From an uncultured SAR116 cluster alpha proteobacterium (GTDB lineage: Bacteria > Pseudomonadota > Alphaproteobacteria > Puniceispirillales > Marisalimonadaceae): a stretch of DNA of 64,000 nt. The notes under the pieces are model-generated. The model saw only the letters and a program-made list of their open reading frames with translations. It had not been told where the DNA came from and searched no databases. Both the position numbers and the translations under genes were made by a program. Location of the stretch: the NCBI GenBank assembly GCA_902550555.1, contig CACCZR010000001.1:22191-86190 (forward strand). The letters run 5' to 3'. Below, in pieces: positions 43,021 to 51,515 of the stretch; position 1 is the stretch's first letter, and every line of letters starts with the position of its first letter.

Positions 43021-43407
43021 TTATTTATTTTCTTTCCAAAACTTTTCTACATACAAACTTTCTCTGATAAATAATATTTTATCTTTGTTTCTTTGTAATC
43101 TCTTTTTGTATTTCTGAATTATTCCCCAAACCAACTTTGGTGTATATTCTTTTTTGGTTCTAAGGGTCTTAAGTTTTTTTAATGAAAGATATTCACAAAT
43201 TTCTTTATTAGTTAAACCGTTTTTGTGAAGATTATAAATTAGGTCTAACCTTTTAAGTCTTTCATTTCCTATCCAAAACAAACCTAATTTGTTAGTTTGG
43301 ATTATTACTTGGAATCGAAAATAAAATTTGTAATCAAAGATAGTACTTTTAAATCTATTCCACCGTAACCGAATTGTTCGGAACGGACTTTTCCAGTTGT
43401 CGGGCAA
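43021..43407 (-). CDS. small HTH-like DNA-binding protein at element right end (5' reading frame uncertain across putative att site)
   Basis: LDLIYNLHKNGLTNKEICEYLSLKKLKTLRTKKEYTPKLVWGIIQKYKKRLQ; aligns by eye with the unlisted frame at 45067-45416. Confidence 0.6.
   Translation of the reverse strand: MPDNWKSPFRTIRLRWNRFKSTIFDYKFYFRFQVIIQTNKLGLFWIGNERLKRLDLIYNLHKNGLTNKEICEYLSLKKLKTLRTKKEYTPKLVWGIIQKYKKRLQRNKDKILFIRESLYVEKFWKENK
43355..43372 (-). repeat. glmS 3'-end repeat copy 2 (putative att site)
   Basis: ctattccaccgtaaccga; minus strand TCG GTT ACG GTG GAA TAG = SVTVE*. Confidence 0.85.
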
Positions 43408-43549
43408 TCAATGCTTTTTTTGCTCGTTCATTCACTTCAAAAATTTTAAATATATTTAAATATTATAGTAATTTTATTATTGTCTTACTTAAAAATTTTA
43501 TATGGATTAAATTTTGTTATCAAATAAATTTTTAGAAAGTGAGATTATA

Positions 43550-43756
43550 ATGAAAAATTTAACAACTGCTCAAGCAATATTAATTGGATTAGGAATGATT
43601 GCCCTTGCAATTGCATCAATACCATATTCACCCAAAATAGTTACACCAGCGTTTTCTAAAACACAAGTTCAAAAAATTTCTATTTGTGATGCAAGAGGAT
43701 TTAATTGTACAAGAATTAATAATTCTGGTGAACTTTTAGTCGCAAATAATAAATAA
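43550..43756 (+). CDS. small exported/membrane hypothetical protein
   Basis: MKNLTTAQAILIGLGMIALAIASIPYSPKIVTPAFSKTQVQKISICDARGFNC; start moved from the track's 43514. Confidence 0.6.
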   Translation: MKNLTTAQAILIGLGMIALAIASIPYSPKIVTPAFSKTQVQKISICDARGFNCTRINNSGELLVANNK

Positions 43757-43786
43757 ATTTAAATACAATATATTATTATTTATAAT

Positions 43787-44995
43787 CTATAAATCTCGTT
43801 TCTTTTTGGTGTTACTTTTTTTTGCTTGTTTTGCCATCATTCTATACATGGGTGCGATACCAGCAGTAGTTTTTTGACAAACTTGATAAGTTTTTGATTT
43901 ATCTAAGGCACTCATCATTCTTAACTGACCTTGATATTCACTATCCCTATCTAATTTTGCTAATGCTTTGTCATATGCTTTATCTTTGAAAGAGGAAATT
44001 TTATCGTTCGGAATTTCTGCTTCACTAATTAGTTTGTCTAAAATGATTTTTACATCTTTTTTAAATTCTTTAAAATGCCCAGATGACTTATGCTCTTCAC
44101 AATAACCAGAAATTTTTAAGTAATTTTCATATACACTAACTACATTATTTAACGCTTGGTGTGGTTTAAGTATTTTTACAATTAACTCATCTGATTTTTT
44201 CTTTGACAAGACTTTTCCAGTTATTTGGAATTTATCTTTAATACTTTTCCTTGTTCCTTTAAAACTTTTGAAGTCCTTACTGAAAGTCAATTTAAGATTA
44301 AGTTTGTCACCATTAGATTTCTCTATAATACCAATTAAACTTTTATCATCTAAAATAATTTTTTTTATTTCAGATATTAATTCTTTTTTTGAACTTGTAA
44401 TTATTTTTTCAGTACCAACTAACTTACCATTTTTAATTTTAAACGTAACTACAATCGGAATTATATAATCTCTATATATATGTTTTCCTGTGTATAATTG
44501 GTTAGCAATTAGATTGTAATTATTATTTTTTTTAGTATTTTCTGCAGACTTAGTAGTAATCTTACTAAATTCTGCTAAAGATATTTGTGGATATCCATCA
44601 TTGAGAAATTGAAATTTACCAATTTGTTTATTGTTTTTGAATTTTCCCCTATAAGTTTTGTTACTCTTAGCGGAGTATACAATAGCATTCTCAGGTAATT
44701 GTCCTTTATTCCAAACTCCAAATACCATAATATCCTTGTCCAAATATTCCATTAAACCTTTTCCATGTGGCAATCCATTCTTAAAATTTCCTAGATAATT
44801 CTGAGTTTTTTCAAACAAATATTCTCCATAACAATCTGAATATTTTGGGACTTCGTCACAATGAATTTCTTTGGGGTGATTCTTAACATCATTTGCTAAA
44901 AAATCTTCAAACAAGTCAGCATATGAAAAAGATGAAATAAAAAGAGTAAATAGAATTAATAATAAGTAGGATAAATATTTTTTTAAAATAGACAT
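43787..44995 (-). CDS. secreted MORN-repeat-containing hypothetical protein
   Basis: Signal peptide; MORN-like YLGNFKNGLPHGKGLMEY and TYRGKFKNNKQIGKFQF. Confidence 0.75.
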   Translation of the reverse strand: MSILKKYLSYLLLILFTLFISSFSYADLFEDFLANDVKNHPKEIHCDEVPKYSDCYGEYLFEKTQNYLGNFKNGLPHGKGLMEYLDKDIMVFGVWNKGQLPENAIVYSAKSNKTYRGKFKNNKQIGKFQFLNDGYPQISLAEFSKITTKSAENTKKNNNYNLIANQLYTGKHIYRDYIIPIVVTFKIKNGKLVGTEKIITSSKKELISEIKKIILDDKSLIGIIEKSNGDKLNLKLTFSKDFKSFKGTRKSIKDKFQITGKVLSKKKSDELIVKILKPHQALNNVVSVYENYLKISGYCEEHKSSGHFKEFKKDVKIILDKLISEAEIPNDKISSFKDKAYDKALAKLDRDSEYQGQLRMMSALDKSKTYQVCQKTTAGIAPMYRMMAKQAKKSNTKKKRDL

Positions 44996-45066
44996 AAATT
45001 TATTTTTTCATATGGAAAAAAAACTTTCAACTTTTTTTAACTAAAATCATTAAATTAAAATTAGAT

Positions 45067-45416
45067 TTACTTAGTAAATTCAACCCACATTTTACTTCTT
45101 ACAATTGGGTATCTGGTATTTCTGAACTTCATGTTCTCTTGTCTTTGTCTGTATCTTTTTAGAACAGAGAAAACATTAGTGTTTTTCCAGACATGACCAC
45201 CGTCAGTTTTCATGCCCCTATCATTCAGTATCTTTGCAATTCTTCTGTACCCAATCCCATTGTCATGAAGTGATTTAATTATCTTATAAACTTCATGTTG
45301 ATTGTCTGAATATCTGTTTGGATTTTGAATTGGAATTAGGTGATTAAACTGGGTTGAAACCTCAAAAAAGAGATAGTTCGCATATTCAGATTCGTGATTT
45401 AAAAGTCCATTCCAAA
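45067..45416 (-). pseudogene. 5'-truncated HTH-like DNA-binding gene abutting glmS (not in ORF track; no start codon)
   Basis: Open frame from glmS 3' end: YRGIVWNGLLNHESEYANYLFFEVSTQFNHLIPIQNPNRYSDNQHEVYKIIKSLHDNGIGYRRIAKILNDRGMKTDGGHVWKNTNVFSVLKRYRQRQENMKFRNTRYPIVRSKMWVEFTK*. Confidence 0.75.
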
Positions 45417-45434
45417 CTATTCCACGGTAACAGA
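45415..45434 (-). repeat. glmS 3' end, repeat copy 3 (putative right att site)
   Basis: aactattccacggtaacaga; minus strand TCT GTT ACC GTG GAA TAG = SVTVE*. Confidence 0.85.
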
Positions 45435-47252
45435 CTTTGCTAAATTTCTTGGTTGATCAACATCGGTTCCTCTTTCCCTAGCAACGTGATAAGCAATTAA
45501 TTGAGCTGGTATTGACATAAAAATTGGAGAAAAAACATCATTCCAAGTATCATTAAAAGTTGGAACTAAAACTTTATTTTCTATAAAAGATATCTTATTT
45601 ATATTTTTTTGATCTGAAACCAAAAATACCTTCCCCCCTCTTGCCAATGCCTCTTGAAGATTAGATATAGATTTTTCTTCCATTCCATCCGAGGTCAAAA
45701 ACATTATTATTGGCAAACCTTCTTCAATAAGAGCAATTGGTCCATGTTTCATCTCACCAGCAGCAAAACCCTCAGAGTGTATGTAGCTTAATTCTTTAAG
45801 TTTTAATGCTCCTTCTAATGCCAAGGGGTAAAGTATTCCTCTACCAAGATAGAGAATATTTTGGCTATTTTTAATAGATTGAGCTAAGTTTATAAATTCT
45901 TCATTGAGTGATAAAATTTTAGATAAAAAGTTTGGTACTAATTTTAAGTTTTGGATAAAATTCTGATATTTTTCTAGCGATATTTTTTTATTATACATTC
46001 CAATTTTCATTGCAATAGATAATAAAACTATTAACTGAGAGGTAAAAGATTTTGTGCTTGCAACTCCGACTTCAGGTCCAACATGGGTGAATATAGAGTA
46101 ATCAGCTTCTCTATCAATTGAACTATTTTCTACATTTGTTATTGCTGTTGTTGTCAAATTTAATCTTTTTGCTTCTCTCATTGCCATTAAAGTATCAATA
46201 CTCTCTCCTGATTGAGAGATAACTATCATACATGAATACATTGCTGTAGCAGGGCTTCTATACCTGTATTCAGATGAAAGTTCTACATTTACTGGAATAG
46301 ATGAAAATTTTTCAATCCAATATTTTCCAACCATAGCAGCATAGTGACTGGTTCCAGCTGCACAAATTGTGATGCCAAAGTTTTTTTGTATATTCATTTT
46401 TTCTGGAAAAATATTTAAGTCATTTTCTTCTCTTACTAAATTACCAATAGTGTTAATTAACACATTAGGCTGTTCATGGATTTCTTTTTCCATAAAATGT
46501 TTATATCCATCTTTATTTAAAAAATTTAAATTTGACTTAATATTTATCTTTTCTCTTTTAACTTTATTATTGTTAAGATCATAAATTTGGAAATTTGTTT
46601 TGTTTAAAATAGCATAATCACCGTCGTTTAAATAAATTACTTCATTTACCATATGTGAAATGGACTGAGCATCAGAGCCTACAATATTATAACCATCACC
46701 TAATCCTATAACTAAAGGTGATGTTTTTCGAGCAACAAAAATCTCTTCTTTTAAACTATGAATAGCAGCAAAGGCATATGCTCCTTCAATTTTTTCAACT
46801 ACTGAAACACAAGCATTAAAGAAATTATTAGTATTTTTCATTGAAATACTTAATAAATGTGGAATTACTTCCGTGTCAGTTGATGTTTCAAAAACAACAT
46901 TCTTTTCTTTTAATTCTAAACGTATTTGATCGTGGTTTTCAATAATACCGTTATGAACTACGGCAACATTTTCAGATAAAATTGGATGTGTGTTTTCTAA
47001 TAAAACTTTTCCATGAGTTGCCCAGCGAGTATGGCCTATTGCAATTGAAACATCTTTTATCTCTTCTGCCAAAACTTCAAATTTAGAATTTAATTTATTT
47101 AATTTTCCTAGAGCTTTAATTGTATTAAGGTGGCTCTTTTGTAAATAAGCTAATCCAGCAGAATCATAACCTCGGTATTCTAGATTTTTTAAAACATTTA
47201 AAGCACTTTTACACGCATTTAATTTTCCAACTATACCGACTATACCACACAT
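45417..47252 (-). CDS. glmS: glutamine--fructose-6-phosphate aminotransferase (isomerizing)
   Basis: MCGIVGIVG, GHTRWATHGKV, EKEIHEQPNVLINT, DQPRNLAKSVTVE*. Confidence 0.98.
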   Translation of the reverse strand: MCGIVGIVGKLNACKSALNVLKNLEYRGYDSAGLAYLQKSHLNTIKALGKLNKLNSKFEVLAEEIKDVSIAIGHTRWATHGKVLLENTHPILSENVAVVHNGIIENHDQIRLELKEKNVVFETSTDTEVIPHLLSISMKNTNNFFNACVSVVEKIEGAYAFAAIHSLKEEIFVARKTSPLVIGLGDGYNIVGSDAQSISHMVNEVIYLNDGDYAILNKTNFQIYDLNNNKVKREKINIKSNLNFLNKDGYKHFMEKEIHEQPNVLINTIGNLVREENDLNIFPEKMNIQKNFGITICAAGTSHYAAMVGKYWIEKFSSIPVNVELSSEYRYRSPATAMYSCMIVISQSGESIDTLMAMREAKRLNLTTTAITNVENSSIDREADYSIFTHVGPEVGVASTKSFTSQLIVLLSIAMKIGMYNKKISLEKYQNFIQNLKLVPNFLSKILSLNEEFINLAQSIKNSQNILYLGRGILYPLALEGALKLKELSYIHSEGFAAGEMKHGPIALIEEGLPIIMFLTSDGMEEKSISNLQEALARGGKVFLVSDQKNINKISFIENKVLVPTFNDTWNDVFSPIFMSIPAQLIAYHVARERGTDVDQPRNLAKSVTVE

Positions 47253-47312
47253 AAATATTTCCCATTTACATAATAAATTTGAATTTTTGATATTAAAATA
47301 TATAAATAAATA

Positions 47313-48611
47313 ATGAATGTTTGTACAGTTATACTTGGAGCAGGAAAAGGTTCTAGGATGAAGTCAATGACTCCTAAACCATTTCATAAAGTTGCAAACT
47401 TGAAACTTATTGATTGGGTTCTTAATACTCTCAATTCAATTAAATTAAATAAAAAAATAATAGTAACGTCTAAAAATTTTAATTTTTCAGAATATTCTAA
47501 AACTAATCGAATTGTTATTCAAAACGATCAATTAGGTACGGGTAATGCCGTTATTGAAACAAAAAATGAACTTAAAAATTTCAAAGGTGTGATTGTTATA
47601 TGTTTTGCTGACACTCCCTTTATCACAAAAAAAACTATAAAAAAACTCATTAAATCTATTAAACAAGGTAATGATATTGCATTAACCTCCTTCAAAAGTA
47701 ATCGTAAGAACTCATATGGAAAAATTATTTTATCTCAAAAAAATAAACCAGTAAAAATTACTGAAGATAGAAATGGAAAATTAAATTCACTTTTGTGTAA
47801 TGGTGGAATAATGGCTTTTAACAGTGACATTATGTTCAATTTACTATCAAAGATTAAACCCGATAATATATCAAAAGAATATTATTTAACGGAAGTTGTA
47901 GAAATAGCTTATAAAAATGATCTTAAAACAGATCTAATTCATATTGATGAACAAGAAATATTAGGAGTGAATTCCAGAGAAGATCTAGCTTTAGCTGAAA
48001 AAATTATTCAAACAAAATTAAGACATTTTTTTCTTAATAAGGGAGTAACATTAATTGATCCAGAAACTAATTACTTTTCTTATGATACTATTATTAAAAA
48101 AGATGTAACAATCTTTCCCAATGTATTTATTGGTGAAGGCGTTAAAATTGACAGTGGATCAAGTATTTTGTCATTTTGTCATTTAGAAAACTGCTATATA
48201 AAAAAAAATGTATCAATAGGTCCTTTTGCAAGAATAAGAGGTAATACAGTTTTAAACGAGAATAATAAAATTGGCAATTTTGTTGAATTGAAGCATGTAA
48301 TTTCAGGAAAAGACGTAAAAATTAACCATCTTTCATATATAGGTGATACTTCAATTGGAAGGTCTAGTAACATAGGTGCAGGATCTATTACATGTAATTA
48401 TGATGGTCATAAAAAAAATAAAACATTTATAGGTTCTAATACTTTTGTTGGCTCAAACTCTACTATGGTTGCCCCATTAAAAATCGGTAACAATAGTACG
48501 ATTGGAGCTGGATCAGTAATTACTGAAGATGTTAATCATGGTGATCTTGCTATTGGAAGAGAAAGACAAGTAAATAAAAAAGATAGATCAATTACTAAGA
48601 AAAAAAATTAA
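47313..48611 (+). CDS. glmU: bifunctional UDP-N-acetylglucosamine pyrophosphorylase / GlcN-1-P acetyltransferase
   Basis: VILGAGKGSRMKS, hexapeptide left-handed beta helix C-domain, GAGSITCNYDGHKKNKTFIG. Confidence 0.97.
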   Translation: MNVCTVILGAGKGSRMKSMTPKPFHKVANLKLIDWVLNTLNSIKLNKKIIVTSKNFNFSEYSKTNRIVIQNDQLGTGNAVIETKNELKNFKGVIVICFADTPFITKKTIKKLIKSIKQGNDIALTSFKSNRKNSYGKIILSQKNKPVKITEDRNGKLNSLLCNGGIMAFNSDIMFNLLSKIKPDNISKEYYLTEVVEIAYKNDLKTDLIHIDEQEILGVNSREDLALAEKIIQTKLRHFFLNKGVTLIDPETNYFSYDTIIKKDVTIFPNVFIGEGVKIDSGSSILSFCHLENCYIKKNVSIGPFARIRGNTVLNENNKIGNFVELKHVISGKDVKINHLSYIGDTSIGRSSNIGAGSITCNYDGHKKNKTFIGSNTFVGSNSTMVAPLKIGNNSTIGAGSVITEDVNHGDLAIGRERQVNKKDRSITKKKN

Positions 48612-49408
48612 TATCCCCTATCATCAACTCTTAAGTGTTTAAACAAACCATTTGTTATAATCAAATTCCATCTTTTATCTCTCCACCACTGGTTATTTAG
48701 CTCAATTTCAATATTTTTAAATCCATTAATTTTTTTCTTACTATTGGCAATTTCAGCCTCGTTAATAATTACTTTTAAAAAGAAATTTCTATCAACCATA
48801 ATTGCTAAGTTTGACCAATTCATAATTTCAGATGTAATTAAATAGGAATTATTTTCTAATTTTGATATATATTTAGGAAATTTTATATCTGGATCTTTTT
48901 CAGTATATATTCCTGTACCAATTAACTTTTTTGCTTTGTTTGGTCTTAAAAATCTTTTTATTTTATTTAAAGTTCCACAACCCCAATATTTTTTATATTT
49001 GTTTATAGCATGAAAAGGTTCACCGGGATCTTTAATACTTCTTAATCTAACTTGAGCTGCTTTATATTTATATAAATGTTCAAGCGAATGTTTAAGTAAA
49101 GTATATGTTATCTTATCATTCTCAACTAAAGGTAAATCATTTTCTAAAAGTAATAAAGGACCCTCAGGCATGTTTAATGCTAAATTTTTGAACCCATTTA
49201 AGATACCAATATTCTTTTTAAATAAAATAGGTTTATATCCAAAGTTTTTGCATATTTTTATCCCTTCATTATTATATTCAGGCAAACAAATAAATTTAGA
49301 GTGAGTTAAAGAATTTAATCCATTTTCTTGATAACTTTTTAATGAATTGTAAAGGCTTGCATAACCTTTCCAACTTAAAATTCCAATCGAAAAATTAAGA
49401 TTTTTCAT
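48608..49408 (-). CDS. glycosyltransferase-like protein
   Basis: NFSIGILSWKGYASLYNSLKSYQENGL...GPLLLLENDLPLV, GT2-like start. Confidence 0.6.
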   Translation of the reverse strand: MKNLNFSIGILSWKGYASLYNSLKSYQENGLNSLTHSKFICLPEYNNEGIKICKNFGYKPILFKKNIGILNGFKNLALNMPEGPLLLLENDLPLVENDKITYTLLKHSLEHLYKYKAAQVRLRSIKDPGEPFHAINKYKKYWGCGTLNKIKRFLRPNKAKKLIGTGIYTEKDPDIKFPKYISKLENNSYLITSEIMNWSNLAIMVDRNFFLKVIINEAEIANSKKKINGFKNIEIELNNQWWRDKRWNLIITNGLFKHLRVDDRGY

Positions 49409-50405
49409 TTTCTACGAGAGCTTTGTCATCTCCACCATTTAATATAATCTGTTTTTCAAATTCTCTAAGTCTTTTATAAACACTTGCTAATTCTATAATT
49501 GTGGGCCATGCCTTTAATAAGTACTGCATTGATCCCTCAACTCTACCAAATGCTCTAATTATTTGTTGCATAACTCCTAGAGTTACGACACCAGCAACAA
49601 TAGCTGGTGCAAGAAAAACATAAGCACTTAAAACATTAGCCTGCAAATATGCCATTCTGCCAATATTGAAATAAAGGTATCTCAAATAACTTAAAAAATG
49701 TATTTGTTTAACATCAATAAACAATTCATCAATTGTTTTTGGCCTAACAAACTGATCATCTTCTGCAATAACTAAAATTTTTCTATACGCTGCTTCTTTT
49801 TTTTGCAAATCATATTCGACACCTACTAACCTTAAAACCCACCCAAGGCCAATCAAAAATATTGTTCCTCCAAGAGTCCATACAAGTGCCCCTGTAATCA
49901 ATCCATATTGCCAATCACCAAAAAAATAAATCGGAATACCTAAAGATAACCCAAACAAGATTGGTATAAATTGGATTAAAACCATTATAGATTCGACTAA
50001 ACTTGTACCAAGTGATTCCATTATTCTTGCAAATTTAACAGTATCTTCTTGAACCCTTTGTGCCGCCCCTTCAATAGTTCTTGCTGTATTATATACAGAA
50101 TGATACCAATCAACCATAGCTGTTCTCCATCTAAACAAATAGTGGGCAGTAAAATAACTTATTATTACGTATAGACCTACATACATTCCTGCCAAAGTTA
50201 TAAAAGAAAATAAACTATCCCAATATTCATCAATAGTTATTGAATTTGGAGACCCTAAAGCTTTTTGAATCATATCATAAAATTTTCCAAACCATTCATT
50301 GATTTTTACATCTATTTTAACCTGAACCCATAAAGAAAATAATATCAAAAAGGAACCTAACCATGACCATAAAAACCATTTTTTTATTTTAAAAAATCTA
50401 AACAT
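49395..50405 (-). CDS. SbmA/BacA-like inner-membrane transporter
   Basis: NEWFGKFYDMIQKAL, LFRWRTAMVDWYHSVYNTARTIEGAAQRVQEDTVKFARIMESLG, YRKILVIAED. Confidence 0.88.
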   Translation of the reverse strand: MFRFFKIKKWFLWSWLGSFLILFSLWVQVKIDVKINEWFGKFYDMIQKALGSPNSITIDEYWDSLFSFITLAGMYVGLYVIISYFTAHYLFRWRTAMVDWYHSVYNTARTIEGAAQRVQEDTVKFARIMESLGTSLVESIMVLIQFIPILFGLSLGIPIYFFGDWQYGLITGALVWTLGGTIFLIGLGWVLRLVGVEYDLQKKEAAYRKILVIAEDDQFVRPKTIDELFIDVKQIHFLSYLRYLYFNIGRMAYLQANVLSAYVFLAPAIVAGVVTLGVMQQIIRAFGRVEGSMQYLLKAWPTIIELASVYKRLREFEKQIILNGGDDKALVENEKS

Positions 50406-51504
50406 TTCTGCTAACTCTTATACTTTGAATAATTCCAAGTCCAATAAAAATAGTTATAAGAGAAGTTCCTCCATTACTTATGAATGGAAGTGGGGCTCCT
50501 ACAACAGGTATTAATCCAGATACCATGCCAATGTTGAAAATAACATATAAAAAAATTAAAAAGGAGATTCCAAAAATTATAATTTTATTTGTAAAATCTT
50601 CTTCTTTTAAAAATTCTCTCATCAAAACGATAATGATAACAAAGTATAAAATTAATAATGACATAGATCCAATAAAACCCATTTCCTCTGAAATCAAAGT
50701 ATATACAAAGTCAGTATGTTTTTCTGGTAAGAAATCTAATCTGCTCTGACTTCCAGCCAAATATCCTTTCCCAAACATTCCACCAGAACCTATAGCAATT
50801 TTTGATTGCATTATCTGGTAGCCCTTTCCAAGGGTATCTAATTCAGGATTTAAAAAAACTAAAATTCTATATTTTTGGTATTCAAGTAAGTTTTGCCATA
50901 TTACAGGTATAGAAATTAATGATACTAATGTTATTGATAAAATGACATTCCAAGAAAGGCCATTTAAAAAAATTATTGCGAAACCAAGTAATATTAACAT
51001 TGAACCAGTACCAAGATCAGGTTGATTGATAATTAAAAATCCAGGTATTAGAACTAAAGAAATTGCAATTAAATTATACAAAATATTTTTTGAATTATTT
51101 GGAAAATAAGTAAAAAATTTTGCTAATAATAATATTATGGCTATTTTTGCTAATTCTGAGGGTTGAAAAAAAAAGTATTTAAGGTCAATCCATCTCTTTA
51201 CATCTCCAACTCCAAAATGAGTTACGTATATTAAACACAAAATACAAAATATATATAAAATAACTGAAAAATTCATAATAAAATTAATTTTAAATTGACT
51301 TAAAATAAAAACTATAAAAAATCCAAAAATCACTTTATATATATGATTAAGTGCCCAAGGTTTTAAACTACCATCTCCTGCTGAATAAAGTGCACCAACA
51401 CCAATTATACAAATAACTAAAACTACAAATAATAGAATCCAATCCAATTTAAAAAAATTTTTTAATATACTGTCTGGTTTATAAAATTTATTAGAAGTGA
51501 ACAT
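50398..51504 (-). CDS. mrdB: rod shape-determining protein RodA
   Basis: SEDS family; FFFQPSELAKIAIILLLAKFF, QPDLGTGSMLILLG, LPEKHTDFVYTLISEEMGFIG. Confidence 0.97.
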   Translation of the reverse strand: MFTSNKFYKPDSILKNFFKLDWILLFVVLVICIIGVGALYSAGDGSLKPWALNHIYKVIFGFFIVFILSQFKINFIMNFSVILYIFCILCLIYVTHFGVGDVKRWIDLKYFFFQPSELAKIAIILLLAKFFTYFPNNSKNILYNLIAISLVLIPGFLIINQPDLGTGSMLILLGFAIIFLNGLSWNVILSITLVSLISIPVIWQNLLEYQKYRILVFLNPELDTLGKGYQIMQSKIAIGSGGMFGKGYLAGSQSRLDFLPEKHTDFVYTLISEEMGFIGSMSLLILYFVIIIVLMREFLKEEDFTNKIIIFGISFLIFLYVIFNIGMVSGLIPVVGAPLPFISNGGTSLITIFIGLGIIQSIRVSRNV

Positions 51505-51515
51505 TAAAACCTAAT

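Noticed and set aside
43373-43470. Separate glmS pseudogene reading KIFEVNERAKKALIARQLEKSVPNNSVTVE*
   Set aside because: Only SVTVE* matches GlmS; the upstream residues do not resemble the GlmS C-terminus, so it is better explained as an att core next to element DNA.
45061-45416. Tn7-type transposon at the glmS attTn7 site
   Set aside because: No tnsABCDE-like genes; the repeats duplicate glmS codons rather than giving a 5-bp target duplication downstream of the stop.
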